Shown here piece by piece: positions 1 to 7,211 of a stretch of 15,432 nucleotides of DNA (within the stretch, counting starts at the first letter, position 1; every line of letters starts with the position of its first letter). A model generated the notes under the pieces. That model saw only the letters and a list, made by a program, of their open reading frames with translations. It had not been told where the DNA came from and ran no database searches. The position numbers and the translations under genes were made by a program. This DNA comes from Microcoleaceae cyanobacterium UBA11344. GTDB lineage: Bacteria > Cyanobacteriota > Cyanobacteriia > Cyanobacteriales > Microcoleaceae. Where the stretch lies: the NCBI GenBank assembly GCA_003483675.1, contig DMYK01000158.1, forward strand, positions 1-15,432. Direction: 5' to 3'.

Positions 1-327
1 AAAGCTATTCCGGACATCAGGACTTTTGCTAGTAAATCTGACCAGAGATATAGATACTCCCGATCGATCTTCCCCAATCCAAGATGACTGGCGAGGGTCC
101 AAAGTAACAAATGCTACCCAACCCCCAAGCTTTCCACTGAATGCTTTCTTAGTAGTTGAGCCGATCGGCAACTTGACTGACGATCGATCGGCCTGTCAGT
201 CATTTGCAATTTCTAGGTCAATTTGCTTAAAAGCTTGATTGATTGCTTTCTTTAGCTGGCCGCCACCTCGCCTGGGGGCCAATACTACACTACACAACAC
301 TAATTAATCCTCAACAAAAGATTTACC
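1..327. other. Non-coding left edge and RTX gene leader
   Basis: I see no convincing gene here. A 70-codon open frame at 26-238 has no ribosome binding site and a composition unlike a protein, so it is left out. The stretch is rich in CGATCG-type palindromes (for example 181-190). It holds an 8-bp inverted repeat TGACTGAC/GTCAGTCA (174-181 and 195-202) and a GC-rich hairpin (258-280) close to the RTX start. A weak promoter-like pair, TTGCAA at 204-209 and TAAAAG at 228-233 with an 18-base spacer, could drive the RTX gene, but the match is too poor to call a promoter. Confidence 0.6.
258..280 (+). promoter_or_regulatory. GC-rich hairpin in probable RTX leader
   Basis: GGCCgCCA (258-265) pairs with TGGgGGCC (273-280) around the 7-base loop CCTCGCC. 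Seven of the eight positions pair, with one G-G mismatch. It lies 47 bases before the RTX start codon in an otherwise AT-leaning leader. No T run follows, so it does not look like an intrinsic terminator. A role as an mRNA-stability or translation-control element is only a guess. Confidence 0.3.
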
Positions 328-1449
328 ATGTCTCAAATCGTAATTCCTAGTCCACCACACAGTACAGCGGATGGCTGTGGCGGTTTGATTATCACAGGCT
401 CCGGTGAGCTCAGGCCCACCACTAGACCCGGTATCCCGCGACTTAACCTCACTCCTTTGGATGACATTGCCTATGGCACCAACCAAGATGAAGAATTGGC
501 TGCTCTAGAAGGTAACGATCTCGTTGGTGGAGGCGGTGGCAGCGATGTCATCCAAGGCAACCAGGGACAAGATACGCTTTCTGGAGGCGAAGGCGATGAT
601 ACTGTCATGGGCGGCAAAAGCAATGACATCGTTGACGGCAATGCTGGCAGTGATGTACTTTACGGCGATCGCGGCAACGACATCCTCTCAGGCGGCGATG
701 GCAACGACTATATCGAAGGCAACCAGGGGCACGATTACGTTAGAGCAGGCGCTGGCAACGATACCGTGTTCGGCGGTAAATGCGATGACGTTCTTTATGG
801 CGACGAGGGCGATGACATCATCTATGGCGATCGCGGTAACGACTTCCTCGACGGCGGTAAAGGCAACGATACCCTTTTTGGAGGAAAAGGCCATGATGTC
901 GTCGTGGGTGGCAAAGGCAACGACTCTATCTTCGGCGGTAAAGGCGATGACTGGGTATTTGGCGGCGCTGGGGATGATTTCGTAAGCGGCAACTTAGGAA
1001 ATGACACCGTAAGAGGCGGCGATGGCAACGATATTTTGTTCGGCGGTAAAGGCAACGATCTCGTTATGGGTGATGCTGGCAACGACATTCTTTCTGGCGA
1101 TCGAGGAAATGACACCCTCACAGGTGGTGCCGGGGCGGATACATTCCGCTTCGAGTTCCTCGGCATAGATAATATGGATACGCTGACCGATTTTAATCCT
1201 ACAGAAGATAAAATCCAGCTTGACAAAGCTGTTTTTAATGCTTTAATACCGGGCAATTTAACTGGGAACCAATTTATTACCGTCCCCAATTTCAATCCCA
1301 ACGCTCCTGGGGCTGCGGGCGCGGCTAATCTCATCTACAACCCCGTTGACGGTTCGCTGTACTACCGCAATCAAAACGGTCAAATATCGATCGTCGCTCA
1401 AGTAGGTAATAACCTGAATCTTGGATCGAATAACTTTGAAATCATCTAA
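328..1449 (+). CDS. RTX calcium-binding nonapeptide-repeat protein, probably secreted
   Basis: A 373-residue protein. Residues 1-62 are a short N-terminal segment without a signal peptide or a recognisable enzymatic domain. Residues 63-269 are 23 uninterrupted nonapeptides of the (N/D)Dxhx-G(G/D/N)xG type, such as NDTLFGGKG and NDILSGDRG, which in this family wind into a Ca2+-filled parallel beta-roll. The C-terminal part starts with GADTFRFEF and DTLTDFNPTEDKIQL, the usual exit from RTX repeats into a C-terminal domain that often carries the type I secretion signal. Secretion through an HlyB/D-TolC system is therefore likely, but no such genes are in the window. Cys17 and Cys152 (in the ninth repeat, GGKC instead of GGKG) are the only cysteines. 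The start codon has only a weak purine-rich site. It could be a surface-layer or sheath protein like oscillin, or an RTX protein of unknown purpose. The TPR-glycosyltransferase genes follow on the same strand. Confidence 0.93.
   Translation: MSQIVIPSPPHSTADGCGGLIITGSGELRPTTRPGIPRLNLTPLDDIAYGTNQDEELAALEGNDLVGGGGGSDVIQGNQGQDTLSGGEGDDTVMGGKSNDIVDGNAGSDVLYGDRGNDILSGGDGNDYIEGNQGHDYVRAGAGNDTVFGGKCDDVLYGDEGDDIIYGDRGNDFLDGGKGNDTLFGGKGHDVVVGGKGNDSIFGGKGDDWVFGGAGDDFVSGNLGNDTVRGGDGNDILFGGKGNDLVMGDAGNDILSGDRGNDTLTGGAGADTFRFEFLGIDNMDTLTDFNPTEDKIQLDKAVFNALIPGNLTGNQFITVPNFNPNAPGAAGAANLIYNPVDGSLYYRNQNGQISIVAQVGNNLNLGSNNFEII
514..1134 (+). repeat. 27-bp tandem array encoding 23 RTX nonapeptides
   Basis: Twenty-three units of 27 bases with no insertions. 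Recurrent DNA words are GGCGGTAAAGGCAACGA and GGCGATCGCGGCAACGA. HIP1 octamers at 665-672 and 827-834 are exactly six units (162 bases) apart and encode the D-R of GDRG. The 27-base period also keeps other reading frames open on both strands, which explains several overlapping spurious open frames. Confidence 0.93.
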
Positions 1450-1577
1450 AGTTGCACCCTATTTTGGGTAGATCTATCATTAATCACATAGTAATTGGTA
1501 ATACGTCAATCAGGACGGATATTCTAATTAAAAGCTGCCGAGCAGCCATTACCTATTCCAGATCGCCTCTTCCACAC

Positions 1578-1595
1578 TCTCAAATTTTTTTGAGA
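1578..1595 (+). promoter_or_regulatory. AT-rich hairpin upstream of the giant TPR gene
   Basis: TCTCAAA (1578-1584) and TTTGAGA (1589-1595) form a perfect 7-bp stem with a TTTT loop, 29 bases before the start codon at 1625. It is AT-rich and without a following T run, so it is weak as a terminator. The 175-base gap that holds it (1450-1624) also has GCTGC-CGA-GCAGC at about 1533-1546, a 5-bp stem. I could not pick out a clear promoter in the gap. Confidence 0.25.
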
Positions 1596-1624
1596 ACTTA
1601 CCTTGTCAAATCAGTAGTTTAAGT

Positions 1625-4600
1625 ATGCTCAGCACCCAAAGGACGGAACCAGATTTCAATTTAGTAGAAGCTTTTGCCAAAATGGGTTTGCTGTGCGATC
1701 GCACGGGAAGGATAGAAGATGCTGCTTTTCACTACCAACAAGCACTGGCATTAGGAAAAAACAGCCCAGAACTACAGCAAAATTTGGGTAGAGTTCTGCA
1801 AGAGCAGGGGGATTTCCCAGGGGCGATTAGCAGCTACCAGCAGGCCCTTGCTGTGAACCCAGATGACGTTAAAGCTCTCTATAATATAGGAGTTGCTTTT
1901 CAACAGCAAGGCAAGATAGAAGCGGCGATTCACAGTTACCAGCAAGCGATACGCTGCGGTCAAAAAAGCTCGAAAAAAGCACTTTTACCCGACGCAATTA
2001 ATGCCTATAGTAATTGGGGCTGCATTCTGGTACTGGAAGGCAAATTTGACGGAGCAATTCAGGTTTTTCAAGCGGGAATAACTGTGGCACCCGGTGATGC
2101 TACTCTGTACAATAATTTAGGTATTGCTCTGTTGGAACAGAAAAAGCCAGAGGAGGCGATCGCGCTTTACCGTCGGGCGATCGAGTTGCAGCCAGAGTTA
2201 GTTATCGCTCGTCATAATTTGGGCAAAGCATTTCAAAGACTGGGGCTGCACGCTTTTGCAGGAGAATGTTTTGAACAGGTGATTAGCAAACAGCCCAATC
2301 ATGTTTCAGCATACAGCGATCGGGCTTTTTCCCTGATGGCACAAGGGAAGCTAGCTGAGGCAATGGTCTGTTTTCAAAATGCTATTGCTCTGCAAAGCGA
2401 GTTTGTTGATGATTTTTGCGATCGGGCAAGTTTATTAGTTGAAAACGATGAACTCGATCGGGCTAAAGTAGCTTGTGCTCGGTTTATTAAAGCACTAACT
2501 ACAAACCAATTACCACTTGCCGTAATTTACGAGCATTTAGTACAGACTTATTTTCATTTAGGAAATGTCTTGGCTGAGTATGGCGGGTACAAACAGGCGG
2601 AAAGTTATTACCAAAAAGCCTTACAAATTCAGCCTCATAATGTGGATATTTACTTGCGGTTGGCAAATTGCTTGGCGAAGCAGAAACGATTTCCGGCAGC
2701 GATTATAGTTTACCACATGGCGCTGGCAATTGCAGGCGATCGCTCGGATATTTCCGAGCAGTTGCAAGCTGTATTGGAAAAACAGCAGAAATTGAAACAA
2801 GGCAGTGAAGATGTTCAAAATTCCAGATGTGACTCCCCCTTACCCTCCCTTGTTAACGGGAATGAAAAGCAAAAATCGGAATGTCAGGGTTTAGATTGTC
2901 AGCGGTGTCTCAAGCAGATTTTCCGACAGTTTGAGCCTATACACTTAGGTGATGGCGTATATTTTTGTTCTCAGCAGAAAGAGACTGCTGTTGATTCACC
3001 GGAAACCTTTGTAGCTAAATTGCCAAATGGCATGGCTTGGGTTGTACCGCAGAAAAATTCTTGGATGATTTGCAATGCGATCGCTATTATTAATCAGGAA
3101 AATCAACTTTTACCTAAACTTTCCCGCGAATATCCGGGTGAGTTGCCTGGATGCGAAAATCAACATTCTACTCAACACAGATTTCTGAATTTAGAACCGG
3201 AAGAATTGCCACCTTTAGAACAAATAGATGGCACGGTGGCGGTATTAGCTGGATTATCAGGAAATGTCTATTTTCACTGGATGGTGGATATTCTGCCTAG
3301 AGTAGAAATTTTGCTCAGCAGCGGTGTGAATCTGGAAGAGATTGATTGGTTTTTGGTGAATAGCTGTCAGCAGTCTTTTCAGCGAGAAACTCTGAAAGCT
3401 TTGGGCATTCCTGACTCTAAAATCATAGAAAGCGATCGCCATCCCTACATCCAAGCCAAACAATTAATTGTTCCCTCTTTTCCTGGATATCTGGGCTGGT
3501 TGTCGCCGCGAGGGCTGAAGTTTCTGAGGCAGGTTTTTTTCAAAGACTTTTCTCATAAACACGACTTGCATAATTCTACCACAAAAACAGTTTTATCAGG
3601 GATTCAAAATCTATCTAATCACGCAAAAAACTTAAGTCAAACAGGTGTTTCCCTAAGCGATCGCAAATCTTACCCAGAGCGCATCTATATCAGTCGCAGC
3701 AAATGCAGCTATCGGCGAGTCATAAATGAAGAAAATGTCATAGAAATTTTAAGCGGATTTGGCTTTGTTTCAGTGTTATTAGAATCTATGAATTTGGATG
3801 AGCAAATAGCCTTATTTGCTCGTGCAAAAGTCATTATTTCGCCCCACGGCAGCGGTTTAACAAATATTATGTTTTGTGAACCGGGAACTAAGGTAATTGA
3901 GCTGGTGTCGCCCAATTACATCAGACATTACTACTGGGCTATCAGCCAGCAGCTAAATCTTGAACATTATTATGTAACAGGGGAGAGCTTTAACTGTGAT
4001 CCGATTCGAGAGTTAATGTATCAAAACCCATTAACTGAAGATATTTGGGTGAACTTGAGTTCCCTCAAAACAATGATGGGGAAAACTCATCTCCTTCCCT
4101 CACAGAAAATAGGAGATTTAAGTTTGGCAAATCTTAAAAATAACACCTCCATGAACCAAGAATCAGCAGATTATTTCCAAAAACTGGCAGATTTTTATTT
4201 GGAACAAGGCAAGTTAGATGATGCTATCGCTGCTTGCGAGCAAGCCCTGGAGCAGAAACCTGATTTTGCACCAGCTTACAAAACTTTGGGCAAGGCTAGT
4301 CAAGTACAAGGCAATTTAGCCAAGGCAAAGCATTGGTATAATAAAGCTTTGGAAATTCAGCCAGATTTTGCAGAAGTTTATACCAATCTTGCCACCTTAT
4401 ACGCCCAAGAAAAAAATTGGGAGCGGGCTTTAGTCTGTTATCAAAAAGCAACTTCCTTGCAGGTAAAAGAACCAAAAAACACTAATAGTGAACGCGCTGT
4501 TTTTACCTGCGATATTGATGATATTGAAGTCTACATTCAAGGTGCAGAAGCATTTTATGCTCAAAGAAAATTTGAGCTGGCGGCGGCCGCTTGTCAGCGA

Positions 4601-7129
4601 GTTATCAAAGTTAAACCAGATGCGAGGGCGTATAAAATTTGGGGTAATGCTAGGCAAGCTCAAGGCAAGGTAGATGAGGCGAAAAAATGGTACGCTAAGG
4701 CTATTGAAATCGATCCTGATTTTGCTGAAGCTTATACTAATTTGGGGACGCTTTATGCTCAGCAACAACAGTGGCAGCCAGCCATTGCGTGTTACCAAAA
4801 AGCGATCGCCCTCCAGCCCAATTTAGCATCAACTTACCGAAATTTGGCTAGGGTATGGATGCAAATGGGTCAGTTGTCGGAGGCTGACGAGTGCTGGTTT
4901 AAAGCATATTCTCTCGAACCTGACAAGGCAACACCGGAAGAACATATTCATCTAGGCGATAACTTTTTGAGGCAAAATCAGCTAACGCAGGCTATACGCT
5001 GTTACTGCCACGCTATTGAGTTAAACCCCAATTCAAACGAGGCTTACCAACATTTAGGAAATGCTCTCAAATCCCAAAGAAAATTAAACGAAGAAACTGC
5101 CAATTATCGAAAACTTATTGAACGTCCAGCCAACATTTTTGGGGATTTATTCAAGACAGTATTTCTGAGTTTGAACGGGAAATCTGAGTTGCTTCAGATG
5201 TCGGACAATCCTATAACTAATCCATTGCAACTCGGTTCAACAATCTCCGCTGAAAAACCTAATGTGCAGTTGCAGCGGCCAGAACCGATAGATACTGTAC
5301 CGCAAGAGTTAAATGCGATCGCCCTCTCGACGAATTCTGCCCCCATTCCTCAAAACTCGGCTGATGTTTTGTCGCAAGTGACAGTTGTTGAAAGCAGTTT
5401 TGAGGCAGATTCTCGGAAACAGGAAACGGCTGATGCGTGCATTCAACAGGCAGAATCTTATTACGTTCAAAAACAATTTGATCTGGCTATCCTTGAGTGC
5501 AAGCGAGTTATTGAAATTCAACCAGATGCGGTGGCTGCTTACAAACTGTGTGGCAAGATTTTGCAAGCGCAAGGGAATATGGAAGGGGCGATGGAGTGCT
5601 ATAAAAAAGCCGTCAAAATTAAGTCTAATGATGCGGAAACCCACGTAAATCTTGGCAGTTTGTATGCCCTGACTAAACAGTGGTCGTCGGCTATTAATTG
5701 CTACCAAAATGCGATCGCCATTCAACCAATTTTAGCACCAGCTTACCGTAATTTAGCTAGGGTGTGGACGCAGGCAGGTAAGCTGGAAGAGGCGAATGAG
5801 TGCTGGTACGAAGCGTATTCTTTGGCACCGGAAAAAGTGCCACCAGAGCAACATTTTAAACTGGGTAACAGTTTGTTTAAGCAAGGTCAAATTACTCATG
5901 CGATCGTTTGTTACCGCCGCGCTATCGAGTTAAAGCCGAACTGGGCTGGGGCTTATCAAAATATGGGGAAAGCGTTGAAACAGCAAGGTAAGTTAGATGA
6001 AGCTGCGCTCTGTTTTCAAAGAGTGGCGGAACTTAACAAAAATAGTTTGCTAAATCATCATCAATCTGGTAATTCTCTGGCCACCGCAGCACAGGTAAAT
6101 ACTCCCAGCAACGGTCATTCAAAATCTGCGGAAATTGTCACATCCGCGCCGGCAAAGGGCAATAGCAACGATCGCAAACCTGCTCAGATAGTCCCTCGCT
6201 ACGATGCGGAAACATACATTAAACAGGCAGAATCTTATTACAGCCAGCAGAAATATGAGGAGGCGATCGCAGAGTGCAAGCGAGCTATTGAAATGAAACC
6301 TCCGGCGGCACTTGCCTACAAGATTTTGGGGAATGCTACCCAAGCGATGGACAAACTAGATGCGGCGTGGTATTGGTACGCTCAAGCCATAGAAATTGAC
6401 CCGGATTTTGCTGAAGTTCATGCTAATTTAGGCAGTCTTTATGCTCAGCAAAAACAGTGGCAAAAGTCAATTTCTTGTTACCGAAAAGCGCTTGAAATTC
6501 AACCGAATTTAGCATCGGCTTACCGGAATTTAGCTCAGGTATTTTTGCAGTCTGGCCAGCCAAAATTAGGGGCAAATTGCTGGTATGAAGCTCTCACTTT
6601 AGATATCAACTGGGCAACGGCTGAGGAACACTTTACTCTGGGGAATACTTTGTTAGATCTGGGCAAGTTGGAGCGGGCAATTTCCTGTTACCAGCGTGCG
6701 ATTGAGTTGCAGCCGAGTTATGCGGATGCTTATCACAATTTAGGGGAAGTTTTGAGCGTTCAGGGTAAGTGGGAGAATGCGATCGCGGCTTATCGGCCAG
6801 CCATAGAGTTGAACCCGAATTTCGAGGGGTCTCATTACGGTTTGGGGAAAGCTTGGGCAAGTCTCAACCGGGGGGAAGATGCGATCGCCTGTTATCGAAG
6901 AGCGATCGAATTAAATCCCAATTTGGCTCAAGCTTATCAAAGTTTGGGGGATGTCTTAGACAGTTGGGGTCAGTTGGATGAGGCGATCGGGTGTTATGAA
7001 AAAACCATTGAATTGAAACCAGACATCTGGGAAGTTCACCACAAATTAGGGGATGCTTTGCAAGAAAAAGGTGAGATTGATGAGGCGATCGAGGCTTACC
7101 AGCGCGCCATTAAACTAGCAAAAGTTTAG
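1625..7129 (+). CDS. Giant TPR protein with internal GT61 (DUF563) glycosyltransferase domain
   Basis: An 1834-residue soluble protein with the order TPR - GT61 - TPR. Residues about 14-375 are ten or so TPRs. Residues 420-448 hold a Cys cluster (C420, C425, C428, C448). Residues about 430-820 match the GT61/DUF563 family: GNVYFHWMVDILPRV (546-560), YISRSKCSYRRVINEE (688-703), HGSGLTNIMF (741-750) and VIEL (757-760). GT61 enzymes transfer sugars such as xylose or GlcNAc to glycans or proteins; the donor and acceptor here are unknown. Residues 845-1834 are more TPRs, arranged as a roughly 200-residue six-TPR module present in three full copies and one partial copy, separated by Ser/Gln/Pro-rich linkers (about 1168-1266 and 1471-1526). 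The start ATG at 1625 has no good Shine-Dalgarno; Met20 is the next candidate. Most TPR-glycosyltransferase fusions have the enzyme at the C-terminus, so the second TPR half looks like a fused extra protein. Likely cytoplasmic. The next gene follows after 82 bases on the same strand. Confidence 0.9.
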   Translation: MLSTQRTEPDFNLVEAFAKMGLLCDRTGRIEDAAFHYQQALALGKNSPELQQNLGRVLQEQGDFPGAISSYQQALAVNPDDVKALYNIGVAFQQQGKIEAAIHSYQQAIRCGQKSSKKALLPDAINAYSNWGCILVLEGKFDGAIQVFQAGITVAPGDATLYNNLGIALLEQKKPEEAIALYRRAIELQPELVIARHNLGKAFQRLGLHAFAGECFEQVISKQPNHVSAYSDRAFSLMAQGKLAEAMVCFQNAIALQSEFVDDFCDRASLLVENDELDRAKVACARFIKALTTNQLPLAVIYEHLVQTYFHLGNVLAEYGGYKQAESYYQKALQIQPHNVDIYLRLANCLAKQKRFPAAIIVYHMALAIAGDRSDISEQLQAVLEKQQKLKQGSEDVQNSRCDSPLPSLVNGNEKQKSECQGLDCQRCLKQIFRQFEPIHLGDGVYFCSQQKETAVDSPETFVAKLPNGMAWVVPQKNSWMICNAIAIINQENQLLPKLSREYPGELPGCENQHSTQHRFLNLEPEELPPLEQIDGTVAVLAGLSGNVYFHWMVDILPRVEILLSSGVNLEEIDWFLVNSCQQSFQRETLKALGIPDSKIIESDRHPYIQAKQLIVPSFPGYLGWLSPRGLKFLRQVFFKDFSHKHDLHNSTTKTVLSGIQNLSNHAKNLSQTGVSLSDRKSYPERIYISRSKCSYRRVINEENVIEILSGFGFVSVLLESMNLDEQIALFARAKVIISPHGSGLTNIMFCEPGTKVIELVSPNYIRHYYWAISQQLNLEHYYVTGESFNCDPIRELMYQNPLTEDIWVNLSSLKTMMGKTHLLPSQKIGDLSLANLKNNTSMNQESADYFQKLADFYLEQGKLDDAIAACEQALEQKPDFAPAYKTLGKASQVQGNLAKAKHWYNKALEIQPDFAEVYTNLATLYAQEKNWERALVCYQKATSLQVKEPKNTNSERAVFTCDIDDIEVYIQGAEAFYAQRKFELAAAACQRVIKVKPDARAYKIWGNARQAQGKVDEAKKWYAKAIEIDPDFAEAYTNLGTLYAQQQQWQPAIACYQKAIALQPNLASTYRNLARVWMQMGQLSEADECWFKAYSLEPDKATPEEHIHLGDNFLRQNQLTQAIRCYCHAIELNPNSNEAYQHLGNALKSQRKLNEETANYRKLIERPANIFGDLFKTVFLSLNGKSELLQMSDNPITNPLQLGSTISAEKPNVQLQRPEPIDTVPQELNAIALSTNSAPIPQNSADVLSQVTVVESSFEADSRKQETADACIQQAESYYVQKQFDLAILECKRVIEIQPDAVAAYKLCGKILQAQGNMEGAMECYKKAVKIKSNDAETHVNLGSLYALTKQWSSAINCYQNAIAIQPILAPAYRNLARVWTQAGKLEEANECWYEAYSLAPEKVPPEQHFKLGNSLFKQGQITHAIVCYRRAIELKPNWAGAYQNMGKALKQQGKLDEAALCFQRVAELNKNSLLNHHQSGNSLATAAQVNTPSNGHSKSAEIVTSAPAKGNSNDRKPAQIVPRYDAETYIKQAESYYSQQKYEEAIAECKRAIEMKPPAALAYKILGNATQAMDKLDAAWYWYAQAIEIDPDFAEVHANLGSLYAQQKQWQKSISCYRKALEIQPNLASAYRNLAQVFLQSGQPKLGANCWYEALTLDINWATAEEHFTLGNTLLDLGKLERAISCYQRAIELQPSYADAYHNLGEVLSVQGKWENAIAAYRPAIELNPNFEGSHYGLGKAWASLNRGEDAIACYRRAIELNPNLAQAYQSLGDVLDSWGQLDEAIGCYEKTIELKPDIWEVHHKLGDALQEKGEIDEAIEAYQRAIKLAKV
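1664..2749 (+). repeat. N-terminal TPR array of the giant protein
   Basis: Residues about 14-375. Units follow the 34-residue pattern with G/A at 8, Y/F at 11, A at 20, A at 27 and P at 32 (for example AFHYQQALALG, AISSYQQALAVNPD, AIALYRRAIELQPE). The array is irregular: an insertion around residues 111-125 and degenerate units between residues 255 and 300. This contrasts with the very regular array of the TPR-GT4 gene and suggests an older array. Confidence 0.85.
2833..2860. repeat. Possible remnant of a C-rich dispersed repeat inside the coding linker
   Basis: The run CTCCCCCTTACCCTCCCTTG followed by TTAACGGG sits in the linker between the first TPR array and the GT61 domain (around residues 403-412, DSPLPSLVNG). 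It resembles the C-rich / TTGTTAA / G-rich elements dispersed in many cyanobacterial genomes, from memory, and its composition differs from the sequence on each side. Here it is read in frame. The resemblance is by eye only. Confidence 0.3.
4160..4459 (+). repeat. Partial TPR supermodule (first copy)
   Basis: Residues about 846-945. Three TPRs matching the first half of the later modules: an AxAACEQALEQKPD unit, then AYKTLGKASQVQGN, then DFAEVYTNLATLYAQ. It ends in a short charged linker (VKEPKNTNSE) before the first full copy. It begins right after an internal Met-Asn-Gln that looks like a former protein start (base 4151). Confidence 0.7.
4523..5125 (+). repeat. TPR supermodule, first full copy
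   Basis: Residues 967-1167, six TPRs. Landmarks shared with the other copies are an opening GAEAFYAQRKFELA, an AYKIWGNARQAQGK unit, DFAEAYTNLGTLYAQ, AIACYQKAIALQPN, YRNLARVWMQMGQ and ADECWFKAYSLEPDKATPEE, then a closing HIHLGD/AIRCY unit. The fourth-to-fifth unit boundary is non-canonical (CW in place of the usual Y, plus two or three extra residues) in every copy. Confidence 0.8.
5429..6034 (+). repeat. TPR supermodule, second full copy
   Basis: Residues 1269-1470. Corresponding landmarks: QQAESYYVQKQFDLAILECK, AYKLCGKILQAQGN, HVNLGSLYALTKQW, AINCYQNAIAIQP, YRNLARVWTQAGK, ANECWYEAYSLAPEKVPPEQ. It is preceded by a roughly 100-residue linker (bases 5126-5422) rich in Ser, Gln, Asn and Pro with no TPR signature, and followed by another of about 56 residues (6035-6202). 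Confidence 0.8.
6206..6793 (+). repeat. TPR supermodule, third full copy
   Basis: Residues 1528-1723. Landmarks: KQAESYYSQQKYEEAIAECK, AYKILGNATQAMDK, HANLGSLYAQQKQW, SISCYRKALEIQPN, YRNLAQVFLQSGQ, ANCWYEALTLDINWATAEE. After it the array continues as ordinary consensus TPRs to the C-terminus; that final part resembles the start of the next gene instead of the supermodule. Confidence 0.8.
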
Positions 7130-7211
7130 AATTTTTCCGGATAGCTTAGCCAACACCAGGAATCATAAATTAAGCGGATTTACTGGTCTCAAATTACAAC
7201 AGGTACAGGCG

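Noticed and set aside
174..202. TGACTGAC/GTCAGTCA inverted repeat as a terminator of an upstream gene
   Set aside because: There is no T run after it and no coding sequence visible before it; left as an unexplained palindrome.
26..238. Open frame of 70 codons at the left edge
   Set aside because: No ribosome binding site, no recognisable motif, several palindromic CGATCG words in frame; more likely chance.
524..985. Overlapping plus-strand open frame inside the RTX gene
   Set aside because: The 27-base periodic repeat keeps a second frame free of stops; the product is a low-complexity Ala/Thr/Met string. The RTX frame has the real motif.
514..1134. Possible CRISPR or minisatellite
   Set aside because: The 27-base units are contiguous coding sequence with no unique spacers and encode calcium-binding nonapeptides.
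822..1334. Minus-strand 170-codon open frame opposite the RTX repeats
   Set aside because: A Pro/Ser-rich antisense image of the Gly/Asp repeat, explained by the same periodicity.
1625..7129. O-GlcNAc transferase (GT41/SPINDLY) for the giant TPR protein
   Set aside because: The enzyme domain has GT61/DUF563 motifs (HGSGLTN, HWMVDILPR), not those of GT41; only the TPR association is shared.
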